From: Mycteria americana
Lineage: Eukaryota; Chordata; Aves; Ciconiiformes; Ciconiidae
Direction of reading: 5' to 3'
Assembly: GCF_035582795.1 (NCBI RefSeq)
Contig: NC_134369.1
Span: 56,544,001 to 56,608,000, forward strand
DNA length: 64,000 nucleotides
Below are positions 49,742 through 59,800 of the stretch, one piece after another. The notes under the pieces were generated by a model. The model had not been told where the DNA came from. It searched no databases and was given only the letters and a program-made list of their open reading frames with translations. The position numbers and the translations under genes were made by a program. Numbering within the stretch: the stretch's first letter is position 1; each line of letters starts with the position of its first letter.

Positions 49742-52700
49742 TACCTAATCATCACAAATGCTAATCCATTTCTGACTACTTTAAGGGAATCCTGGAGAAT
49801 ATCAGCTTTCTCTTGCTTCGGAAAGAGGATGTTATTTTCAGTCTTGCTATGTTTAAGCATGGTAGTTACAACACCTTAAACTTTCTGTTTGCATTTGGAA
49901 ATATTTTGAGGCACTGGTTTCAAATGCCAGCATTGGTGCTAGGACCTGAAAACAATGTAGCCTTTACAAGAAGGTTTTAAGTTCTAAGTGCAATATGAAA
50001 AGGAGGAAGCTGCCATCTTAATATGCTGGAATAAGAATAAAGTATAAACTCTGACTTGTGGTATCTTTGGGAGTCAGAGCTTTTAAGTTGTGTTGTTTCC
50101 TAACTTTAAAAATCATCATCCTATTTATCTATAAAATAAAAACTTTTCAATGTTTATAAACAGAAGTCTGTTAATGCCCATACATATCTGCTATAGCTTA
50201 CTCTCCTGTCCTTCCCTCAGTGTGTATGTTTGGTTGATCTTTTTTGTTGTCCTTTCATGCTCTGTGCCCTAAATACTTGTCTGTAGCCTGAAGTTTTGGG
50301 GCTGGCTGGATGAAACTGAATCCCTTTGTCATTTTTCTACCTTTGTGTAACAGGGAGATAACTCTGGCTGGACTATGTTTTTAACTTGATGCTGTAGTTT
50401 TTAAACTGGGCAGTCATGTTGTGTCTAGATGGTGTTATTTAAAGAACAACATAAGAGGAAGCATCAAAAATAGAAAATGATAGGGAGAACTGCCTAAGTT
50501 TCTGTTGTGCAAGGATGTAGCCTTTAGCAAATTCATCAGCATGCCTGATGCGATGAGCCAAGCCGTCTGGATGTGGAGCACGTGCTGGGCACAGCAGTGA
50601 CTTACAGAACGGAGGTTTGTGTTTGTAGACTTTTCCATCAGAAGCCCATTTTTGGATTAAAGCTGTTGACAAGCATGAGCTTTACAACTCACTACAGAAA
50701 GACACCCAATCTAATACAAGCAAACGCCATGTCTGTAAGCATTTGAGCTTGAGGTAGAAAGCAGCAATGGAGAGAATTAGTATAAAGTGTTAACATAGTG
50801 CATAGGAATACTAGACAATAGGAGTAGAAGAGGAAAGCTAGCTCTGCTGGTGCTTCCAGCATTTTTGGCACCAGTGGAACATCAACAGGTGAAGTCTTAC
50901 CCACAAAGTAAAGAAAAGACTACAAAAATTATGATTAAATTGTTTTTACTGTAATCTTTTAAAAGAAGTAGTGAAATAACTTTAAGCTTGATTATCCTGA
51001 AGATTTGTAGATAGTGTCAAGGCTAATTAGTTCTCAGTCACAGAAGATAACTGCCTGTAACACAAACTGACATCATCTATAAGCTTTTGGGACAATCAAG
51101 CTCAAAGAAGTTTTACAATCTCTTTAAAGACTACAGTACTGCTCAATTAGTTCTTGATTGTAAATGACAGATAATACTGCAAATCTGTTTCTACAGTAAT
51201 TGCTTTAATAAAAGATGCGAGACTAGCTTATACTAGAACTTGCTCATACAAATCTATTTAGTTCTTTTCACTGAGTGGGCAGAAAAGATGAATTGCTACA
51301 ACTTCCACTTAGGGGTGGGAAAGCTATTTTTATTCATACTCTTTTAACTTAAAATTAGTTAGCTCAGACCTGATCTTGAAGAGCTTCCTAAAGCAGAAGC
51401 TGTAATAATAGAGGCAGTAATGAAGTCTTCAGAAGATTGCTAACCTCTACCAGCTTAGCAATCATTCAGAGCTTTAATTTTCTGCCAAGAAAGTGTAACA
51501 CAAGGTTGATTAATATTCAACTCTGTGCCACCTACCCTGGATTTCTTTTTATTGTGTTTGTGTCACAAGATAAAGCTTTGTCAGACTGCTTGAGCATCAG
51601 TCTTGGGCAGTCTGAGTGTTAGTTTCATTAGCTGCTTGACCTTCACCTGACAGTCCCTTCCCATCTCGGGAAAATGTCTGCCACATTTTTTAAGTGCTGC
51701 TGAGCTTGTTCTTCACTTCCTCCTGTGGGAGAGCAGGTCCAATGAAGAGCATAACTTCAGGCTGCAGCCCTTCGAACTTGGATAGAAGTAAGCTGCAATA
51801 AAATGTGTTCTTTATGATGCATGTTTCTTCCAGCAGCAAAGTAGAACTGCAAGCTTGATTTCTTTTTTAAGTAAAAATATGAGGATTGACTTATCCTTGG
51901 AACAAAACTTTGCAGTTTGTGCAGGATACCTATTAACTCCCCTTATTATCTCTTGCCTGGTCCATTGTCTTCTTAAAAGGATGCTCTGTAGTTTATTATT
52001 CTATTAGTTTCTAAAAAATGCTGCTTTTCATGTGCCAGTCTTGGATGAGAACCTCTTTTCTTCATATGACCTAATGCATGAAAGCAGTTTAATAACTTTA
52101 TCAGGTAGTTAATTTGTAAGAACTGACTTCTCTTAGCTCTCCTTAAAGCTAGCCCTATGGTACAGGTTTCTTCTGGAAAGAAAGAACATGCTGCAGCCAC
52201 AAGAAGGTACTTCTGCTCAACTCTCAGTCCTCAAAGCCCATGACTAGCCCAGTAAATTTTGGTTAGTGGATGTGCCCAAAACCACTGCTCGGTTGTTTGC
52301 ACTGCTGAGTGTTAACCTACTTACCATATATGAAGCCCCATGATAAATTGTTATGTCCTAACTGTCAGATTACCGTGTATTTTAGAGACAATCTGATATC
52401 TGTAGTAGCTTGTGTATAAATTAACTTTTAAGTTAGAATGAATGGGAATTGCACAGGGGCCACAATGGGTGAATTGCATTCAAAGCCTTTTAATGAAAAT
52501 GATCAGAATGAATCTCTCTCCTAGGAACTAGGAAAGGCCTTGCACTGTTAGACAATGCCCTGACTACTGGGCATAATGGGATTGCCCCCTTTCCCTCACA
52601 GAACCATCCAAGTACATAATAAATATCATACTTGTGATTTTAAACACAGAACACTGCTACCTGTTAAATGCCTTTGTGAATTTAGCCTCAAAGTTGTTCG

Positions 52701-53917
52701 AATCAGCAAATTCAGTATTTCAAAGCAGTAACAACGGTGTATGTCATACAATCCCAGTCTACATGGAGACTTGCTTTGACATTTTTGCTGTTCTTTTTTG
52801 CAACTAGCAAAAGTAGTTGGTTCTCATCTAAATACTACCAAGAATTTAATTTCATATCACTTCAGCTCTTTTAATTCAATAGAAACATACCAGCATTCTC
52901 CCCCTTTATCGGTAAGGAAATCCATCTAGCCCCTTCTGGCTAGTAAAACTAAGTCGTATTAGTAAGACATACAAGTGATACTAAACAGCACAGAGGTGGT
53001 GAACTGGGCTTGTTCTGTGCCAGCCTGAAGTTTGGTTAAGGTACAAAAGGACTAGCACATCTCCGAGATGAAGAGTATGCCATCTTTCTTCCATCAAGGC
53101 TTATCTACTCTACCTAAAATGCAGGGGCCACAATTGACTTATGGTGTGCATAAAGCTTGGTAAAGTCTTTTGTACGAAGTCTTGGACAGCTTTGTAAAAG
53201 TCATTGCAGACTTTTGCTATATTCTCCACACACATAAACCTTAAGTTTTTCCGTCTTCAGAAAATTTTGGAGCCTTTCCCACAGCCATGGAAAAATCCGT
53301 ACGCTTCACCGACTTGGCTGACTCGGTTGCTTGGAAAAAGGGTGCCACAACCAGTGAGCAACACCAGCTGGTTCTCTCTGTTGCTGCCTGTACCTTTTCC
53401 CAGTTGTTTGGCTTTCCCAGTTGTTCCCAGGAGGACAGTACAGAAAGTGGGAGATGGCAGTCCTTCCAAGGGAGAAAGGGCTCCCCAGAAGGGGTTCAGA
53501 ACAGAGCTGTAGGATAGGTCCTGAAACAGCTATGGAGGGGGAAAAGGAAGAAAAAACTCACACTAAAGCTTTCTGTGCCTAGTTACCTTGCAGCAACTCT
53601 CAGAAAAATGACGTTCTCTGTTGTGTTAGGGCACTTCTGTCACAAGCAAACCTACGGTTTACAGTTATGTAAGGCTCCATGAAGGTCCAGTATCCTTTTT
53701 GTTGTTCAAAAATTTTTGTGGCCACAGTAAGGATTAGAAATGATTCTTTAAGGGCAAAAACTTGAGTGGTTGTTCTTGACCCAATGCTCATTGATATCTT
53801 CTGGAGCTCAGGTGCAGCGTGTTACTGTGTCCAGGTTGACAGAAAAAAGAAGTATCCCATTACCAGAGTATTACCTGCATTTACTCCCACACTAGTAAAG
53901 TTAGGGTTTGTTGCTTT

Positions 53918-53945
53918 AGACCAGAGGTTTTCAGCCCGTGACGTG
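53918..53945. mobile_element. hAT-type terminal inverted repeat-like sequence
   Basis: ACCAGAGGTTTTCAGCCCGT resembles the common hAT (Charlie/MER) terminus CAGRGGTTCTCAACC. A reversed, equally weak counterpart, TTTGGGAACTGCTGG, lies far away at about 24002. No partner end was found near either, so this is only a possible relic. Confidence 0.2.
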
Positions 53946-54065
53946 CCAGTGGACTATTCACACAAAGTTTATATATAAAGGCCACAAATTCATGGCTAAG
54001 GTTAAATGGCGCTTCTTAGCCACCCCACAGTTCACACCACTGTTGGAGTATTTAGGACTGTAGTT

Positions 54066-54078
54066 GGGGGGGGGGGGG
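54066..54078 (+). repeat. Poly-G tract (13 G)
   Basis: Thirteen consecutive G in intergenic DNA. Confidence 0.9.
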
Positions 54079-54499
54079 AGAACACTGCTCTCCGATGTAG
54101 CTCTACAACAAGCTTCCGAAGCTGCAGAACAGAGCTCATAAAAAGATGTCATCGCTTTAGCACAGGTCACATGAAGGAGCCCTTCCGATACATTTATCAG
54201 GCTAGTTTTTTTGTACTATGTGTTGCCTTTGCCATTTTGATAAGCCACTTCCTCCAATACATTATCTACCATGAAACACTGTAAGCATGTTACCACTTTA
54301 AGATTTTGCAGCCTGGCAAGAGATCAGAATTAATTTGTGTCATTTTCTGTCACCTGAGGTCCTCAGCACCTAAAGCTCCCTAGGCTTCAGGCTTCAGAGT
54401 TGGTCTTTTCTCCTCAGTTATGCCTTTGTCATATCTGTTCATGCAATAATGGGTGTGTGAATTTCTTAGAATAAGAGTACATAAAGATATCCAAAATAT

Positions 54500-54557
54500 A
54501 TTTACTGGACCTCTTTCCACCCCCACAGAGCATTTACTGGACCCTTTTCCACCCCCC
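54500..54557. repeat. 32-bp tandem duplication, about 1.8 copies
   Basis: ATTTACTGGACCTCTTTCC followed by ACCCCC is repeated 32 bases later as ATTTACTGGACCCTTTTCC followed by ACCCCCC. It is a local duplication with a couple of changes. Confidence 0.85.
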
Positions 54558-55754
54558 ATTTCAAACAAATGCAGACAATTTTGTGCTCATAACTCATCAT
54601 TTATTCCGATACTTTGTCCTCCATACACAAGTCTCAAGAGTTGCTCAGTTTCCATAATACATAAACGAACTATGCCAGCAGAATACATGAAAGTGAAAAA
54701 AAAATGCTTTTCACACTATTAAATCAGTCAGTTAATTTCTGCTAGAGAAGACTCTCGGGCTCCACAGTAAGCTCTATGGCCTGGCTATCAAGAACGTTTT
54801 ATGCCTGTTCATAGAAGCATGCACCAAACAAAAACCAGAAATTAAAGTAACATTGGGAATTAAACCGGGAATTAAAGTAAAGCATTGACAACTTCCCCCT
54901 TGCAAGAAGCACCTGTTACCTTAATCACATTCCACATGCTGCATTATCATCAGAGAAAGCACAAGCTACCTCTCAGCTCTCAGCAGAGGGATTGGGTTAT
55001 GCCAATTCATACAGCCAAGAACTGCTACACATAATGTGCTCACAGGTGTGTGTTAGTCAAATATTTATACTGTCTCCCCCTCTAAAATAAACGATAGCAA
55101 CCAGCATAGAACCCTACTACATTTCCCCGAGTTTCTACCATAAGTTTTGTTTTAAAAAGCATCTCAAAAATCACTCTGCTCTTTTTTCTTACTTCAGATA
55201 ACGTTGGGAGTTCTGCATAGACAGAATATTAAGCTGTGATGTTCACTTTATTTAACTTAGCTACCAAACAAGCCTATAAATCAACCTGGATAAAACTCAG
55301 TGATGGAAGAAAGTATATAAAGACTGACTGCTGCATGAAAAACAGAGAGAAAAAAAAAACCATTTGGACAGGCTTAGGACAGACAGCACTTTTTGAATTG
55401 TGGAATATTAAAGATGATTATCAAAGTCACACTGACTTGTCACTTTCCTGGATGTCACAAAACCTGAGGATCTTTGAAACCAAGACTCTTTCAATCTACT
55501 TTGTCTATGACCTTTTCCAGGAAAATACTTGATTGATGGGTGACTAAAATAAACCTCTTAGATGATAGGCAAAAGTAATCTTCCATTGTAGGCCTGGACA
55601 GGACTCTCGCAGGACTGTTCAGGAATGGACACAGTCCTACAGGTAGTTTTTAATTCTGAGTACTGTAGTTGTCTTGTTGTCTTTCTCTCCATACAAATAA
55701 AAGTTGTCTTGTACCATTTTAAGATCACATCTGACAAAATAGCTCTTTCCAGAT

Positions 55755-55760
55755 TTTATT
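55755..55760 (-). terminator. GON7: Candidate polyadenylation signal for GON7
   Basis: TTTATT on the plus strand is AATAAA in the GON7 direction, about 370 bases beyond the stop codon. The stretch 55735-56130 would then be the GON7 3' UTR; it has no other recognisable element. Confidence 0.45.
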
Positions 55761-56130
55761 TACTTCAAAAGTTTAAGTGACATGAAGAAATACTATGACT
55801 TGGATAAAGTCATTAAAAATGTAGCAGTCAGAAGACTTGTGAGAAGTTTTTATATTCGTCAACTAGTTTACTAAAAATTCTTCTCAGCGTAACACGGGTA
55901 CCCTGTAAGCAACACGCTGCTAACACCAAGGCGCATCCTTTCGTTAAGGCTTCCGCATTAAAATAGCGTCGAGATCGACATTTCACTTTTAAAACACGAG
56001 CAGAAGAGAGGCAGGCGCCCGCCCGGCCAGAGCGGCCTACCCCGCCCGGGGCACCGCGCCCGGGGACGCCTGCAGTCGGTACAGCTGGAGTGTCCCTCTC
56101 TAGGCCTGAACCCGGTACCGGACGCCACCG

Positions 56131-56563
56131 TCAGGGCTGCTGCACTTTTGTCCGCTTTGGAGGTGGGTCATCGCCGCTCGCGTTCGCGTCGATGTTGTTT
56201 TCGTCTTCGCCTTCATCCTCCTCCTCGTCGTCGTCGTCATCCTCGACATCACCTGCAGCAGCCAAGCGGGGCGCGGATGAGCGGCGCGGGACGGCGGCGG
56301 CGGAGCCCCCTCGCCGCGCTCCCGCCCGGGCCCCCGCCGGCCGCCCGCCGCCACTCACCGCGCGGCCCGCCGCCGCCGCCGCCCGCCGCCTCTCTCTCCT
56401 CCTGCACCAGGGGCGCCAGCAGCTCCACCACCCGCTCCTGCAGCTCGGCCAGGGCCCGCCGCAGCCCGCGCAGCTGCCCGCCCTCGCCCTCCTCCGCCGG
56501 GCACGGCACCCGCACCGACCGCGTCTGCCCGTCGCGGCCCCTCAGCTCCGCCACCAGCTCCAT
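56131..56563 (-). CDS. GON7: KEOPS (EKC) complex subunit GON7
   Basis: Two coding exons: 56359-56563 (68 codons plus one base, donor GTGAGT starting at 56358) and 56131-56252 (acceptor CTGCTGCAG). The join forms Gly69 and gives a 108-residue protein; human GON7 has 100. The N-terminus MELVAELRGRDGQTRSVRVP and the helix RALAELQERVVELLAPLVQ match the conserved part that binds LAGE3. A Gly run (61-66) and an acidic run (DVEDDDDDEEEDEGEDENN, about 70-88) lead to the basic C-terminus PPPKRTKVQQP, as in the human protein. GON7 is a small, largely disordered subunit of the KEOPS complex (OSGEP, TP53RK, TPRKB, LAGE3), which makes t6A at position 37 of ANN-decoding tRNAs. It is divergent from UBR7, with 245 bases between start codons. 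Confidence 0.95.
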
Positions 56564-56643
56564 CGCGCCGCCGCCGCCCAAGTCCCGCGCGGCGCGCGCG
56601 CAGCCCGCCGGCCGGCCGGCCCAGCCCCGCCCCGCCCGCCGGT

Positions 56644-56649
56644 CACGTG
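56644..56649. promoter_or_regulatory. E-box CACGTG (in GGTCACGTG), copy 1
   Basis: Palindromic CACGTG core with the GGT flank preferred by USF and TFEB/MITF-type bHLH-ZIP factors. Factor identity is inference. Confidence 0.6.
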
Positions 56650-56711
56650 CCCGCCGCCCGTCCACCGCGCGGGCTCCCCCGCCGCTCCCCGCTGTGACGC
56701 GCGGCCCCGGT

Positions 56712-56717
56712 CACGTG
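56712..56717. promoter_or_regulatory. E-box CACGTG (in GGTCACGTG), copy 2
   Basis: Second identical GGTCACGTG, 68 bases from the first. It lies nearer to UBR7. Confidence 0.6.
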
Positions 56718-56741
56718 GGGCGCGCGGTTCCGCTTCCGCTG

Positions 56742-56757
56742 TGGCGCCCCCTGGCGC
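56742..56757 (-). promoter_or_regulatory. CTCF-like binding motif, reverse orientation
   Basis: On the minus strand GGCGCCAGGGGGCGCC matches the CTCF core CCASYAGRGGGCRS. It sits about 50 bases before the UBR7 ATG and points toward the site at 28104. Confidence 0.5.
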
Positions 56758-56808
56758 CTCGGCCGCGTGTTTCCCGCCTCGGCTCGCCCTCGGCCTCGCG
56801 TCCCGGCG

Positions 56809-59800
56809 ATGGAGGCGGCGGCGGCGGAGGGCGCCGAGCCGGGGAGCGGCTGCGGCGGCGGCGCGGAGGAGCCCGTGGTCTCCTTGGCGGAGGTGCTGGC
56901 GGAGAACGAGGAGCTCGAGAAGGAGGCGCGGGCCGTGCTTGGGGGCAGCGACCACGAGCGCTGCAGCTACTCCCAGGTGGGGGCGGGGCCGGGCGCCGCG
57001 GGGGGCTGGGGGCGGGGGCTGGGGGCGGGGCCGAGGGGCGGGGGGCGGGGCCGCCCGGGGCCGGGACCCCCCGGCGGCCCCTGTAGCCTGCGCCGCTGTC
57101 GCCCCGCAGGGCGCCGTGAAGAGGCAGGCGCTGTACGCCTGCAGCACCTGCACGCCGCCCGGGGGGGAGCCGGCGGGGATCTGCCTGGCCTGCAGCTACG
57201 AGTGCCACGGCACCCACCGCCTCTTCGAGCTCTACACCAAGAGGTACCGCGGCGCGGGCGGGCGGGGCGGGGGCGCGTGCCCGTCCCGGCGGCGGGAAGC
57301 GCGCGTGCGCCGGTGGCGGGCGGGGGCGGCTGGAGCCCCCTCGGCTCGCGGCTCCTCCCGCGGCTCCTCCCGCGGCAGCCCCCTGGCCCTGCCGGTTCCT
57401 CACAGCCGCCCCGGGGCGAAACGCGGGCCCTCCCAGCGGGCCGGGAAAGCGAGGCGGTGTACGCTGGCCGCCACCGCTTACCTTCTCCCGGCCCCGAGTG
57501 CTGGGGCGCCCTGCGGGGGGCTGCGGTGCGAGGTGAGCTGGCCGGGGGAATTTCCCCAGAGCCTCCTCCGCTGTACAGTGCATCTCAGTGAGGTAGGACA
57601 GCGTTCCAGGGAGTAACTCATGCAAAATACACCACTCCCAGCAAAACTGCACAGGCAGCTGAGGTCGGGTCACTGAGGTACCCGTGTTCCCCCCTTCACT
57701 TGGCGTACCAAGCCTATTTAAGTGAGAGCTTAGGTGTCTGAGTAGGAGGCAAGAGCTTAATCACCTTTGTGGGTCCAGCCTTCGGAAACGAACCAATTCA
57801 CGCTCCTCTTTCGTCAAGACACGTGTTCGCATTTTTGAGTGTGGTAGTTGCAGCACCCGGGGTTAGCTGTGCCATCGGGGTCTCCCAGCCAAGCGCTGCT
57901 GCAAATGATGGTGTTAGCCGAGATCTGCTGAGAACACCGTGTGGGAGGGTAAGGATGTGAGGCCCTTTGTCCAGTTCTGACCGATGCTATTGTTTAAATA
58001 GCTGCAAGAATATTTTAATGGCTCCTATTAAACTGCTGTGAATTGTTATGAACACAAAAACTAACATGTTTTCAGTTAATAAAAAACCTGAAATGTTATA
58101 TTTTTCTTTCCAGGAACTTCCGCTGTGACTGTGGAAATAGCAAGTTCAAAAATCTGCAGTGCAAGTTACTCCCAGTAAGTTCAGACATAGGTTTCGTACA
58201 TACATGTTATTTTCATTCTTTAAAATAACAGTCTTCGGAGGTTGGTGCCTTGCCTCAGCCAGCACTGACTCGTGTGATGCCTCCGCTTTTCCCAGCAAGT
58301 TAAGAAAGGTGGGAGTATTACAGGGGATAAAACTGTTGAGGGACCAAAGGGAAATGTTGAGAGGAGAGAGAACGTTTGATCCTTGTCATCCATGAATGCA
58401 GCAGTTCTGCATCCATGGTCAGCGTAATGCCAGAAACATGTCATGGTGCCTGCACTAATACATCTCATTAGCTTTAAGCTGGCTTCAGGAGAACCCTTTG
58501 GGGTGCAATTTTGCAGTTACATTAAGGAAATTTAAGGTTGTGAAGGCCCTCCCCTTCTTCGTTGTAGCATTAGTGCCCTAATTATTTTGACAGGTTGTCA
58601 CCAGACCCTACTGATGGGATAGTTTTTTACTGTATTAAGCCCCCTGTGCTTTCATACTCAGTGGGCATTTTGGACTCGTCAAGTAGTTGGTAATCTTCTG
58701 GGAAGCAGTGACAGGAAGCTGCTTGGCTTGCCTGCAGTGCTGCTCCCAGGGTAATAACAGCCCAAATGTAGAAACAGCAAGTGGTTTTGTGTATGTCCAT
58801 TTTGTTCTGGGAGAATTGGGACCGATCCAGAGCTAGTCAGCCTAGGGCTACAGTCCAGTGATCCCTACAGAGACACCTCTGACAATTTTAAGATGTTACT
58901 GTTTCTCATTGAGTCAATGAAATGGATCACGTGGTTGTTCCTCCTCCTTCAGTTCAGTGCAAAATCAGTTGTACAGGTTAAGTGACCTTCAGCATCCATC
59001 CATTAATCTGGCTGACTTCATGGGTGCCGGGTGCTTGCATTGTCCATTCTTCCTTTGTCAGAATAGTGGTAGAAAGTGGCATTTTGTAGTAACATCATAA
59101 ATGGTAACAGCTGTTTCTGCAGGGCCGGTGGTGGCCTTAGGCTGCAACTACGTGCAGTTCTGAAGCCCTTTGGCTGCAGCTGTATTAGCTGTTTTTTTTT
59201 AAATGGGAATTACCTGTACTTGAATTTCATTCAGCATGTTTTGTAATTTAGATAATCCTCTCCCGTAGAGTGAGGCTTATATGACATGAATTTAGTGGAA
59301 GCTCAGTGGTAAGATTAAATGAAGTTGAGTTTGGATCACATGTTGTTGTGTTTTAAACATCACTGGATGTTTAAAAAAAATGGAGGGAAAGGTGCACAGT
59401 AGATCTACAGACTTTGCTATAATGGCAGCAGGCAGGCATAGTTGGTGATCAAAACTCTTATATCATCTTAGATTAGCAGTAGCTTAACAAACACCACAGT
59501 TGCCATTTGTTACAAAGGTGGAAAGACTGTTTTTCCTGTTTCCTTTTGAACTTCAGTGTTCCTCACATGCCCTATCTGCTGCTCACTGTATAGTGTCTGG
59601 GTAATATCTTTCTTTTTGGATCTTCAAGCTGATGAGTATAATGATTGCTTTTAGGAATTAAAGTGGAACAGGAATTGGGTTTTTCTAGATTATACATCTT
59701 TTCTGTCTTTTGTTTTTCACTGCATTGTCTATTGAGACATTTTTTCCTTTCCTCCTAGGAAAAGGGCAAGGTGAATTCAGGAAATAAGTATAACGACAAT

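Larger units (their letters stand above)
48961..55734. other. Intergenic interval between LYSET and GON7
   Basis: Tail-to-tail spacing between LYSET and GON7. No frame matches a known protein. It holds a 23-bp tandem repeat, a poly-G run, a 32-bp tandem duplication and AT-rich unique sequence. Nothing else could be identified. Confidence 0.6.
56564..56808. promoter_or_regulatory. Bidirectional GON7/UBR7 promoter (CpG island)
   Basis: Only 245 bases separate the two start codons, and the whole block is CpG-rich, without a TATA box. It holds two identical GGTCACGTG boxes, an ETS-like CGCTTCCGC near 56731 and a CTCF-like site. The CpG island extends on both sides, from about 55970 to 57540. Both 5' UTRs must lie within it. 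Confidence 0.85.

Noticed and set aside
56090-57616. 508-codon plus-strand open frame across GON7 and UBR7 exon 1
   Set aside because: It is very rich in Arg, Ala, Pro and Ser, runs antisense to GON7 exons and through UBR7 exons in the wrong frame. GC-rich CpG islands have few stop codons, so long chance frames are expected.
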